From the NCBI GenBank assembly GCA_035651155.1, contig DASRGG010000011.1:62001-126000 (forward strand): DNA of 64,000 nt, read 5' to 3'. The notes below the pieces were generated by a model. That model saw only the letters and a program-made list of their open reading frames with translations, did not search any database and was not told where the DNA came from. This DNA is from CF-39 sp035651155 (GTDB lineage: Bacteria; Chloroflexota; Limnocylindria; P2-11E). The translations under genes and the position numbers were made by a program. Of the stretch, positions 26,409 to 34,472 are shown piece after piece; the first letter of the stretch is position 1; each line of letters opens with the position of its first letter.

Positions 26409-27856
26409 GCCGCCACCTCCGGTCTGAGCTCGTGATGCTGCGTCGCGCGCTCGTAGGCGGCGGCGACGCGGAACATCGTGGCCTCCTGGAATGAGTTCGC
26501 CATGATCTGCAGGCCGACCGGCAGGCCTTCGGAGAGGCCGCAGGGGATGCTCATGCCCGGCAGTCCCGCGATGTTGCCCGGCAGGGTGAACACGTCGTTC
26601 AGGTACATCGCGAGCGGGTCGTTCACCTTCTGACCGATCTTGAACGCGACCGTCGGCGAGGTCGGCGTGACGATGGCGTCGCATGTCTCGAAGGCGCGGT
26701 CGAATTCCGCCTTGATGAGCGTCCGGACCTTCTGCGCCTTCACGTAGTAGGCGTCGTAGTAGCCCGCCGAGAGCGCGTACGTCCCGAGGATCATGCGCCG
26801 CTTCACCTCGGCGCCGAAGCCCTCGCCTCGCGTCCGCCGGTACGTGTCGAGAAGATCCTTTCCCTCCACGCGCGCGCCGTAGCGCATGCCGTCGTAGCGC
26901 GCGAGGTTCGACGACGCTTCCGCCGGCTGGATGATGTAGTAGACGGCGAGGCCGTGGTCGGTGAGCGAGAGCGACACGTCGACGAGCTCCGCGCCCTGAC
27001 GCTCGAGCTCGCGCAGCGCGTCGCGGACGGCGCGCTCGACGCCCTTCTCCATCCCCTCGATGAAGAACTCCTTGGGGACGCCGATGCGCAGGCCCTTCAC
27101 GCCCTTCTCGAGATCGCGGCGCAGGTCCTCGGAGGCCAGGGGCATCGTCGTCGCGTCGTTCGCGTCCTCGCCGAAGAGGGCCTGGCACACGATCGCGCAG
27201 TCCTCCACGGTGTTCGTGAAGGGGCCGACCTGGTCGAGCGACGACGCGAAGGCGACCACGCCGAAGCGCGACACGCGGCCGTACGTCGGCTTCACGCCGA
27301 CGACCCCCGTGAGCGCGGCCGGCTGACGGATCGAGCCGCCGGTGTCCGTGCCGAGCGCGAAGAGCGCCTCGCCCGCCGCGACCGCGACCGCGCTCCCGCC
27401 CGACGAGCCGCCGGGCACGCGCGCGACGTCCCAGGGATTCCGCACCGGACCGTACGCGGAGTTCTCGTTCGACGAGCCCATCGCGAACTCGTCGAGGTTC
27501 GTCTTGCCGAGCATGACCGCGCCTTCGGCGTCGAGGCGTTCGACGACGGTCGCCGAGTAGGGCGGGATGTAGCCCTTCAGGATCTTCGACGCCGCGGTCG
27601 TCTGGATGCCCTTCGTGCCGATGATGTCCTTGCAGGCCCACGGGATCCCGGTGAGCGGCGGCGCGTCGCCACGGCGCAACCGCTCGTCCGCGGCCCTCGC
27701 CTGGGCGCGGGCGTGGCCGTCCGCGACGAGCAGCCAGGCGTTGTGCGTGTCCACGTGCGCGCGCGAGAGCGCGAGCTCCGCGAGCTCGGCGGCGCTCGTC
27801 TCGCGCCGGCGGAGCATCGCGGCGGCCTCGGTGATCGAACGCGGCAGCGCGCTCAT
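26405..27856 (-). CDS. gatA: Asp-tRNA(Asn)/Glu-tRNA(Gln) amidotransferase subunit A
   Basis: The glutaminase subunit of GatCAB, of the amidase signature family. The Ser-cisSer-Lys triad lies in PLTGIPWACKDI (Lys), RVPGGSSGGSAVAVAAG and LGTDTGGSIRQPAAL. The full length of 483 residues is normal. It overlaps gatC upstream (ATGA) and the aminotransferase downstream (ATGA), so all members of this operon appear translationally coupled. Confidence 0.97.
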   Translation of the reverse strand: MSALPRSITEAAAMLRRRETSAAELAELALSRAHVDTHNAWLLVADGHARAQARAADERLRRGDAPPLTGIPWACKDIIGTKGIQTTAASKILKGYIPPYSATVVERLDAEGAVMLGKTNLDEFAMGSSNENSAYGPVRNPWDVARVPGGSSGGSAVAVAAGEALFALGTDTGGSIRQPAALTGVVGVKPTYGRVSRFGVVAFASSLDQVGPFTNTVEDCAIVCQALFGEDANDATTMPLASEDLRRDLEKGVKGLRIGVPKEFFIEGMEKGVERAVRDALRELERQGAELVDVSLSLTDHGLAVYYIIQPAEASSNLARYDGMRYGARVEGKDLLDTYRRTRGEGFGAEVKRRMILGTYALSAGYYDAYYVKAQKVRTLIKAEFDRAFETCDAIVTPTSPTVAFKIGQKVNDPLAMYLNDVFTLPGNIAGLPGMSIPCGLSEGLPVGLQIMANSFQEATMFRVAAAYERATQHHELRPEVAA

Positions 27857-28152
27857 CGCTCTTCCAGCACCTCTTGCACGCGGAAGAACTCGCCGTCCCG
27901 GCCGCCCTTCGGCGCGTTCGCCAGGGCCTGCTCGTTCGTGAGGCCGGGCCTCGGCTCGTCCTCGCGCTGCACGTCCTTGAGCGGCAGGACCGACGCGCTC
28001 GGGAGGACGGCGCTCGTGTCGACCTCGCCAAGGCGCGCGACGGCATCGAGCACGACCGAGAGCTGGTCGGTGAAGCGCGCGATCTCGGCCTCGTCGAGGC
28101 GGATGCGCGCGAGATCGGCGACGTGAACGACGGTCTCGCGGTCGATGGGCAT
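27853..28152 (-). CDS. gatC: Asp-tRNA(Asn)/Glu-tRNA(Gln) amidotransferase subunit C
   Basis: The small subunit that stabilises the GatA-GatB complex; 99 residues. Typical features are VVHVADLARIRLDEAEIARF near the N-terminus, LPLKDVQREDEPRPGL in the middle and the C-terminal DGEFFRVQEVLEE (family pattern G-FF-VP-V). It is the first gene of the operon. The 135-bp gap upstream (28153-28287) to the dgkA-like gene presumably holds the promoter. I see no convincing consensus there. Confidence 0.95.
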   Translation of the reverse strand: MPIDRETVVHVADLARIRLDEAEIARFTDQLSVVLDAVARLGEVDTSAVLPSASVLPLKDVQREDEPRPGLTNEQALANAPKGGRDGEFFRVQEVLEER

Positions 28153-28287
28153 ACGATGAGTCTAGGTCGGCCGCACGCTCCGCTGTGTCGCGACTACGTG
28201 CCGCGTACCTCACGCTTCAGCGTCCGGCCACCGGGGTCGCGAGCGCGCGCGAGGTAGCTCCGCGAGCGGCGGCACCGTGGAGCCGGC

Positions 28288-28641
28288 TCAGCCGATGCGG
28301 AAGAGGCGAGAGCCGAACAGCAGGACGCCGACGACGACGGACAGGATCGCCGCGACCAGGACCGCGGCCGCGGAGACGTCCTTCGCCGCGCGCGCCGTCG
28401 GGTCGAGCTCCGGGCTGGCGAGCGTGACGGCGTCTTCGACGGCCGTATTGACGGCCTCGAGGATGAGAACGAGCGCGATCGTCAACCCGAGCACGGCCCA
28501 TTCGAGGCGCTCGAGCCCGAGCCAGACGCCCGCGATCACCGCGAGCGCGGCCACGGCCACCTCGAGGCGGAAGTTGCGCTCGGTCCCGAGCAGCGTGCGG
28601 AGCCCGGCCAGCGCGTACGAGAAGGAGCGCAGCAGCTCCAC
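28288..28641 (-). CDS. Diacylglycerol/undecaprenol kinase family membrane protein
   Basis: A small integral-membrane lipid kinase of the DgkA family, 117 residues. It has an amphipathic start (LLRSFSYALAGLRTLLGTER), the conserved NFRLEVAVAALAV, then WAVLGLTIALVLILEAVNTA with the E-x2-NTA-x-E catalytic motif (EAVNTAVED), KDVSAAAVLVAAILS and a last helix. Gram-positive-type members phosphorylate undecaprenol for cell-wall lipid carrier recycling. There is no in-frame ATG; the GTG at 28641 is chosen because it begins the conserved region. It lies 77 bp after the alpha-galactosidase gene. Confidence 0.87.
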   Translation of the reverse strand: MELLRSFSYALAGLRTLLGTERNFRLEVAVAALAVIAGVWLGLERLEWAVLGLTIALVLILEAVNTAVEDAVTLASPELDPTARAAKDVSAAAVLVAAILSVVVGVLLFGSRLFRIG

Positions 28642-28718
28642 ACCGGGAGTGTGACCGACCTCGGCATCCTCGCGCGAGTACGAGGCGCGCGTGCGGGAGG
28701 CCGTGCGCGAAGCCGCCG

Positions 28719-29822
28719 TCAGGCCGGCGTGAGCGTGACGAGCATCGCTTCGTGCGGTCCGACCGTCGCGTCGTAGGCGTCGTCGAGCACTCCCACGTCG
28801 GCGCGCTCCCACAGATCGCGCACGCGCATCGCCGCGAGCGCGTCGAGCCCCGCTTCGTCCCAGGTGACCGTGACGCGGCGCGGCGCGTCACCGCGGTTGA
28901 AGAGGAGCACGGCGCGCGACCCGTTCGCGAGCTCCCGCGCCCACACCTCCGCCCCGCCGTCGGACCGGACGCGCCGTCCCTGCCGGCCGAGCGGATCCTG
29001 ATCCACGGACACCACCTCCGGCGCGGTGAGGATGGCGCGGGTCGCCCCGGGCATCGCGCGCACGTCGTTCCCGGCCATGAGCGGCGCGGCGAGCATCGCC
29101 CACAGCGAGAAGTGCGCGCGGTACTCGGCATCGCTCATGCCGCCGTTGCCCACCTCGAGCATGTCCGGATCGTTCCAGTGGTCTGGTCCCGCGTACGGGT
29201 AGAGGTCGGCCTGGCCGTCGGCGATCGACACGATGCTCTCCCAGGTGTCTGCGATGTCGGGCCCCGTGCGCCACATGTGGCCGACCGTCCCCGCCCATTC
29301 CCACGGCCGGTCGCGCGCCCATTCCGATATCGCTAGGACCATGGGCCGTCCCGTGGCGCGGATCGCCTCGGTCCATCTCGGGTACGTGGTGCGTCCGCGC
29401 AGACCCTGCGTGTGGCACCAGTCCACCTTCATGAGATCCACGCCCCACTCCGCGAAGCGTCTCGCGTCACGCATCTCGCAGCCGCGGCTCGCGGGGTAGC
29501 CCTGGCAGGTGCGCGAGCCCGCGCAGGTGTAGAGGCCGAAGCGGAGGCCGCGGCGGTGGATCTCGTCCGCGAGCCAGCGCATCCCGTGCGGGAACGCCCA
29601 GCGGTTCTCCACGAGCTCGCCGTCGTCGTCACGCACGCTCGCGTGCCACGCGTCGTCGACGACCACATAGCGGTAGCCGGCGTCGCGCATGCCGCTCTCG
29701 ATGAGCGCGTCGGCGGTCTCGAGGACGAGCCTCTCGGAGATGAACGGACCGAAGCGGTTCCAGGAGTTCCAGCCCATCGGCGGCGTCGGCGCGAGACCGT
29801 CGCTCAGCACGCCGAGACCCAT
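28719..29822 (-). CDS. GH27 family alpha-galactosidase
   Basis: A retaining glycosidase that hydrolyses terminal alpha-galactosides (or related GH27 substrates such as alpha-N-acetylgalactosaminides). The start is typical: LAPTPPMGWNSWNRFG. The nucleophile Asp is in LMKVDWCH and the acid/base Asp in the DHWNDPDMLEVGNGG segment. Other blocks are RYVVVDDAWH, FGLYTCAGSRTCQGYP and VWARELANGSRAVLLFNRG. It has 367 residues and no signal peptide, so it is probably cytoplasmic. It begins 9 bp after the AAA+ ATPase stop. No sugar transporter is adjacent. Confidence 0.92.
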   Translation of the reverse strand: MGLGVLSDGLAPTPPMGWNSWNRFGPFISERLVLETADALIESGMRDAGYRYVVVDDAWHASVRDDDGELVENRWAFPHGMRWLADEIHRRGLRFGLYTCAGSRTCQGYPASRGCEMRDARRFAEWGVDLMKVDWCHTQGLRGRTTYPRWTEAIRATGRPMVLAISEWARDRPWEWAGTVGHMWRTGPDIADTWESIVSIADGQADLYPYAGPDHWNDPDMLEVGNGGMSDAEYRAHFSLWAMLAAPLMAGNDVRAMPGATRAILTAPEVVSVDQDPLGRQGRRVRSDGGAEVWARELANGSRAVLLFNRGDAPRRVTVTWDEAGLDALAAMRVRDLWERADVGVLDDAYDATVGPHEAMLVTLTPA

Positions 29823-29831
29823 CGCGAGCGG

Positions 29832-31184
29832 CTAGGACTCCTTCGGCGCGCCCGACGGGTCGAGCGAGACGAAGTACGAGTCGCACGCCATCTCGATGAG
29901 CTGCGGCGTGAGCACGGGCTGCTGACCGAGGAAGCGCGAGGTGTCGATGAGCTGCTCGAGGATGTCGCGGGGATGGCACGAGCGCAGCCCGAGGTTCTTC
30001 CTGCGGTAGATCGCGAGGATCTGGCTCATCGCCTCGGCACGGTATTCGATGTTCTTGCGCGCGCACATGCGCTTGAAGATCTCCTCGTACTGCTCGACCG
30101 TCGGGGCCTCGATGCCGATCTTGTAGCGGATGCGGCGGAGGAACGCCTCGTCGACGAGGTCCGCGGGGTCGAGGTTCGTGGAGAAGATGATGAGCATGTC
30201 GAAGGGGATCTCGATCTTCTTGCCCGTGTGCAGCGTCAGGTAGTCGACGCGCTTCTCGAGCGGGACGATCCAGCGGTTCAGGAGGTCCTTCGGCGAGACG
30301 CGCTGGCGGCCGAAGTCGTCGACCATGAAGATGCCGCCGTTCGCCTTCATCTGGAACGGGGCCTCGTAGAACTTCGAGGTCTCGTCGTAGATGAGGTCCA
30401 GCGTCTCGAGCGTGAGCTCGCCACCGGTCATCACGATGGGCCGCTTGCTGATGACCCAGCGGTGGTCGTAACGAATGCGATCGGCCTGCGCCGGATCGAG
30501 CGCGGGCCGGTGATAGACCTGGTCGAAGACCTTGACGACCTGCTGGTCGACCTCGATCGCGTACGGAAGCACGACCTCGCCCTTGAGCAGGGAGACCAGG
30601 ACCTCCGCGATCGTCGTCTTCCCGTTGCCCGGAGGGCCGAACAGGAAGATCGACTTGCCGGAGTTCACGGCGGGCCCGAGCTGCGCGAGCGTCTCGCGCG
30701 GGATGACCATGTGGGAGAACGCCTTCGTGAGGTCCTCGGGCGTCACGTGGATGTTGGAGATCGACTGGCGCTGCACGGCCGCGATGTACGTCGCGAGCGG
30801 CACCGGTGCCTTTCCGACGTACTGGCTGCGCGCGAGCGCTTCCTGCGCCTTCTCGGACCCACGGTCGACGATCACGAACTGGTACGACGCGGACGAGATG
30901 CCGGCGCCGCCACGGATCTCGACGAGGCGCTCGCTCTTCAGGAACTCCATCACGCGATCGGTGACGCCCGTGATCGCGAGCCCGAGGGACCCGGCGATCT
31001 CGGCCATCGTCATCTGCCCGCGCAGGTAGAGGGTCTTGAGGGCGAGGTCGGCGAGGAACCCGACCGTGAGACCGGTCTGCTCGACGGTCTGCGGCTCGGG
31101 CGGCAGCGGGATGGCGGGCATGTCGGACGTGGCCGTCGCGCCCGCGGGTGCGGCGGGGCGCGGCGAGGTCTGCGGTTGGTACAA
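29832..31184 (-). CDS. AAA+ ATPase with N-terminal winged-helix-like region
   Basis: A 450-residue protein of unknown role. Residues about 45-100 (FLADLALKTLYLRGQMTMAE, then IAGSLGLAITGVTDRVMEFL) look like a winged-helix domain. The AAA+ core has Walker A IFLFGPPGNGKTTIAE, Walker B GIFMVDDFGRQ, a sensor-1-like IFSTNLDP, the arginine-rich AFLRRIRYKIG and a C-terminal helical lid. I take the TTG at 31184 (GGAAGGG and AGAGGA upstream); an ATG at 31121 is the alternative. It sits 23 bp downstream of ligA and just upstream of the alpha-galactosidase gene. It resembles MoxR-like regulators in architecture only. Confidence 0.82.
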   Translation of the reverse strand: MYQPQTSPRPAAPAGATATSDMPAIPLPPEPQTVEQTGLTVGFLADLALKTLYLRGQMTMAEIAGSLGLAITGVTDRVMEFLKSERLVEIRGGAGISSASYQFVIVDRGSEKAQEALARSQYVGKAPVPLATYIAAVQRQSISNIHVTPEDLTKAFSHMVIPRETLAQLGPAVNSGKSIFLFGPPGNGKTTIAEVLVSLLKGEVVLPYAIEVDQQVVKVFDQVYHRPALDPAQADRIRYDHRWVISKRPIVMTGGELTLETLDLIYDETSKFYEAPFQMKANGGIFMVDDFGRQRVSPKDLLNRWIVPLEKRVDYLTLHTGKKIEIPFDMLIIFSTNLDPADLVDEAFLRRIRYKIGIEAPTVEQYEEIFKRMCARKNIEYRAEAMSQILAIYRRKNLGLRSCHPRDILEQLIDTSRFLGQQPVLTPQLIEMACDSYFVSLDPSGAPKES

Positions 31185-31207
31185 GTCCTCTTTACCCTTC
31201 CGTTCTG

Positions 31208-33253
31208 CTAACGGAGCATAGCGTCGAAGGTCTCCTCGTCCACCACTTTGACACCGAGCTGACGCGCCTTGTCGAGCTTGCTGCCCGCACTCGGCCCCGC
31301 GATGACGAGATCCGTCTTCGCGCTCACCGAGCCGGTGACCTTCGCCCCGAGTGACCTCGCGAGCGCCTCCGCCTCTTCGCGCGAGCGTCGTGCGAGGGTG
31401 CCCGTGAACACGACCGTCTTTCCCGCGAGCGGGCTGTCCGCGCTCGTCTCGCGCGGCGCGGGGAGGATCGGATGGAGGTCGGCGGCGGCGAGCGCGGTGA
31501 GGAAGGCCTGCTCCTCGGGCCGGGCGAAGAATTCGGTGATGCCGCGCGCCACCACCTCGCCGATGCCCTGGATCGACTGCAGCTCCTCGGCCGACGCCCG
31601 CCGCAGCTCGTCGAGCACCTGGCCGAAGGTCGCGTCCTTCGGGACGCGACGGGCGAGCCAGCGCGCGAGATCCTCGGCGGTCGACTCGCCGACGTTCGGG
31701 ATCCCGAGCGCATTGATCATCCGCGCGAGCGGCCGCCGCCGCGCGTTCGCGATCCGCTCGACGATGTTGCTCGCGCTCTTCTCCGCGAACCGATCGAGCT
31801 CGAGGAGCTGCTCCTTCTTGAGGCGGAACACGTCGGCGGGATTCGACACGAGACCGCGCTCCTGAAGCCGCGTGATGAGCGCCCAGCCCATCCCCTCGAT
31901 GTCGAAGCCGCCTCGCCCGACGAAATGGCCGATGCGCTGCCCCGTCTTCGCGGGGCACGCGGGATTCGCGCAGCGGTAGGCGACCTCGCCCTCGGCATGC
32001 TCGACGGCGCCGCCGCAGACGGGACAGCGCTCCGGCATCCGGAACTCCGGATACCGCTTCCCCTTCTCGCGCGCGTCGCGCTCGACGCGGACGACTTCGG
32101 GGATCACGTCGCCGGCGCGCTGGATGATCACGCGGTCCCCCTTGCGGACGTCGAGACGGCGCACCTCGTCGAGGTTGTGCAGCGTCGCGCGGCGGACGGT
32201 CGTGCCGCCGACGAGCACCGGGGTGAGCGCGGCGACCGGTGTGAGCACGCCCGTGCGCCCGACGTACACGAGGATGTCCTCGACCACCGTCGTGGCCTGC
32301 TCCGCCGGGAACTTGTACGCGGCCGCCCACCGCGGGCTGCGCGCGACGAATCCGAGCTTGTCCTGGTCGGCGACCCGATCGACCTTCACGACGACGCCGT
32401 CGATCCCGTAGTCGAGCTCGTGCCGCCTGTCCTTCCATTCGCTCACGAACGCGAGGACGGCGTCCACGTCCGCGGCCTTGCGCCAGTGCGGATTCGTCCG
32501 GATGCCGAGCGCCTGGAGCCGCGTGAGGAGCGCGGCCTGGGAATCGACATCGAGTCCCGCCGCGGAGTACGCGAACATCGCGAGATTCCGTTTCGCCGTC
32601 GCCGCGGGATCGAGCTGGCGCACCGCCCCCGCGGCGGCGTTGCGCGGATTCGCGAAGAGCGGCTCTCCGCGCTCGGCCCGCTCGCGGTTGGTCGCCTCGA
32701 ACGACGCCGTCGGCAGATAGACCTCGCCGCGCACGTCGACACGCCCGGGCACCCGCTCGCGCAGGTGGAGCGGGATCGACGCGATCGTTCGAAGGTTCGC
32801 GGTGACGTCCTCGCCGGTGAAGCCGTCGCCGCGCGTCGCGCCCTGCACGAAGATGCCGTCCCGATACGTGAGATTGACGGCGAGGCCGTCGATCTTCAGC
32901 TCGCAGACGTAGCCGACGTCGTCGCGGCCCAGGGTCTTCCGCACGCGTTGGTCGAACGCGCGCAGCTCGGTCTCGTCGAACACGTTCGAGAGGCTGAGCA
33001 TCGGTCGGGCGTGCTCGACCGGCGCGAACCGCGCGGACGGCGCCGCGCCCACGCGCTGCGTCGGCGATTCGGGAGTGACGAGCTCGGGATGCCGCGCTTC
33101 GAGATCCTGGAGCTCGCGCATGAGCGCGTCGTACGACTCGTCCGAGATCGTCGGCCGATCGAGCACGTGGTACTCGTAGTTCGCCTTCTCGATCAGCTCC
33201 CGGAGCTCGGCCACGCGCTTCCGCACGGAGGACGACGGCGCCATCGTCGTCAT
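31208..33253 (-). CDS. ligA: NAD-dependent DNA ligase
   Basis: Seals nicks in replication and repair using NAD+. It has the N-terminal Ia domain (ANYEYHVLDRPTISDESYD), adenylated Lys in CELKIDGLAVNLTY, downstream nucleotidyltransferase motifs (DVRGEVYLP, DYGIDGVVVKVD, WAAAYKFPAEQ) and an OB-fold. A four-cysteine zinc finger reads CPVCGG and YRCANPACPAK. HhH repeats and a C-terminal BRCT domain (LAGKTVVFTGTLARRSREEA) complete it. The length of 681 residues is typical. It is the second gene of a probable operon: small basic protein, ligA, AAA+, alpha-galactosidase. Confidence 0.97.
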   Translation of the reverse strand: MTTMAPSSSVRKRVAELRELIEKANYEYHVLDRPTISDESYDALMRELQDLEARHPELVTPESPTQRVGAAPSARFAPVEHARPMLSLSNVFDETELRAFDQRVRKTLGRDDVGYVCELKIDGLAVNLTYRDGIFVQGATRGDGFTGEDVTANLRTIASIPLHLRERVPGRVDVRGEVYLPTASFEATNRERAERGEPLFANPRNAAAGAVRQLDPAATAKRNLAMFAYSAAGLDVDSQAALLTRLQALGIRTNPHWRKAADVDAVLAFVSEWKDRRHELDYGIDGVVVKVDRVADQDKLGFVARSPRWAAAYKFPAEQATTVVEDILVYVGRTGVLTPVAALTPVLVGGTTVRRATLHNLDEVRRLDVRKGDRVIIQRAGDVIPEVVRVERDAREKGKRYPEFRMPERCPVCGGAVEHAEGEVAYRCANPACPAKTGQRIGHFVGRGGFDIEGMGWALITRLQERGLVSNPADVFRLKKEQLLELDRFAEKSASNIVERIANARRRPLARMINALGIPNVGESTAEDLARWLARRVPKDATFGQVLDELRRASAEELQSIQGIGEVVARGITEFFARPEEQAFLTALAAADLHPILPAPRETSADSPLAGKTVVFTGTLARRSREEAEALARSLGAKVTGSVSAKTDLVIAGPSAGSKLDKARQLGVKVVDEETFDAMLR

Positions 33254-33280
33254 TCTCGCGCGACGGTGTCGGCGACGGTG

Positions 33281-33523
33281 CTACGGCGTCTGCGGCTTCG
33301 GCGCTCTCTTTCGCAGCTCGGGCCGCCATTTCGAATGCTCCTTCCCAGGCCGCGCGCCGGTCCGAGGATCCGGCATCGTCTCGCTCCCCTGCTTTCGCTT
33401 TCGCGCGCGGCTCGTCACGCCGACCTCGGGATCGCGGCGAGCGACGGGGCCGCCTCCGCGGACCGATCGTTTCGTCGGCACCGTGCCGCGGTCCTTCTCG
33501 CGCTCGGCTCGTGTCTTCGGCAT
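33281..33523 (-). CDS. Small highly basic hypothetical protein
   Basis: An 80-residue protein starting MPKTRAEREKDRG, rich in Arg, Lys, Gly and Pro, with no hydrophobic segment and probably intrinsically disordered. The ATG at 33523 has a GGGAGG site 5 bp upstream. It lies 27 bp upstream of ligA on the same strand. The charge would suit nucleic-acid binding, but no domain is recognised. The region 33524-33764 between this gene and the divergent membrane gene holds no supported gene. Confidence 0.6.
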   Translation of the reverse strand: MPKTRAEREKDRGTVPTKRSVRGGGPVARRDPEVGVTSRARKRKQGSETMPDPRTGARPGKEHSKWRPELRKRAPKPQTP

Positions 33524-33764
33524 CGCGACCTCCCACCGGACGGTGCGTCCGCCCCGCCGGGTCCCACTCATACCACGTCGTTGACCACGCCCGCCGGTGC
33601 CCGCGTGGTGCGCGTCGGGCGGGACCGGACGGCCCTCCCCGACCTCGTCACGCGCGCGGTCGCCCAGGACAGAGCCGTCAGCCATCGCGACGAGTGGCGC
33701 GGCCACCGCGACCCGCTCTGGGGCGGGCCGCTCCGCTCACACGACGGGTCTACTGTCGGCTGCG

Positions 33765-34472
33765 ATGGACGCGAACGCGATCGAGACGACCCTGGCGGCG
33801 GCCGATCGCGAGCTCGCGGCCGGCCGTCTCCCCGAGCTGCGGGCTCTCGGGTTCTGGCGCGCGGTGGCGGCGGTGAAGCGCGACCGGCGGCTCGTCGCCC
33901 GCTACGCCGATCGGATCGCCCACATCGATCGCGCCACGTTCGTCCGCGCCGTGCCGCTTCACACCAGCGCCGCCGTCGGCATCGTGCTCCTCTTCCTCGG
34001 CTTCGCGCTCGGGATCCTGCTCCTCGGCGTCGCGGAGCCGTTCGATCGTCCGTGGCGCGAGCTCGTCCTCCTCGCCGCGGCGGGCGCGCTCGACGCGACG
34101 ACGCACGGCCTCGCGCACTTCCTCGTCGGAACGGCCGTCGGCATCCGGTACACCGACGCCTTCGTGGACCTGCCGAAGAAGCCGCAGCCCGGATTGAAGA
34201 TCGATTACGCGAGCTACCTGCGCGCGTCAGCGACGGGGCGCGCCTGGATGCACGCGTCGGGCGCCATCGCGACGAAGCTCACGCCGTTCGTGGTCATCCC
34301 CTACGCGCTCGCGATCCGTTGCGACGCCTGGGCGATCGTCGTGCTGCTCGCGATCGGCGTGCTGCAGATCGCCACCGACGTGCTGTTCTCCGTGAAGGCA
34401 TCGGACTGGAAGAAGTTCCGCCGCGAGATGCGGCTCGCCCGCCGATCGACGGCATGGGTGGACGATCGCTGA
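33765..34472 (+). CDS. Uncharacterised membrane protein with HGLAHF motif
   Basis: A 235-residue protein. An amphipathic N-terminus (about 70 residues) is followed by TM1 (AAVGIVLLFLGFALGILLLG), a second segment (LVLLAAAGALDATTHGLAHF), then a soluble stretch containing LPKKPQPGLKIDYASYL and two further helices near the C-terminus (AIATKLTPFVVIPYALAI and WAIVVLLAIGVLQIATDVLF). HGLAHFLVG has the spacing of the HExxH zinc motif of site-2-type membrane proteases, but Gly replaces the Glu. It could be a degenerate homologue. The ATG is at 33765. It ends directly against the convergent helicase gene with no gap. Confidence 0.75.
   Translation: MDANAIETTLAAADRELAAGRLPELRALGFWRAVAAVKRDRRLVARYADRIAHIDRATFVRAVPLHTSAAVGIVLLFLGFALGILLLGVAEPFDRPWRELVLLAAAGALDATTHGLAHFLVGTAVGIRYTDAFVDLPKKPQPGLKIDYASYLRASATGRAWMHASGAIATKLTPFVVIPYALAIRCDAWAIVVLLAIGVLQIATDVLFSVKASDWKKFRREMRLARRSTAWVDDR

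Noticed and set aside
29832..33536. A single 1234-codon frame joining the AAA+ gene with the ligA region
   Set aside because: Only its last third (AAA+) is coding; the rest is an alternative frame of ligA.
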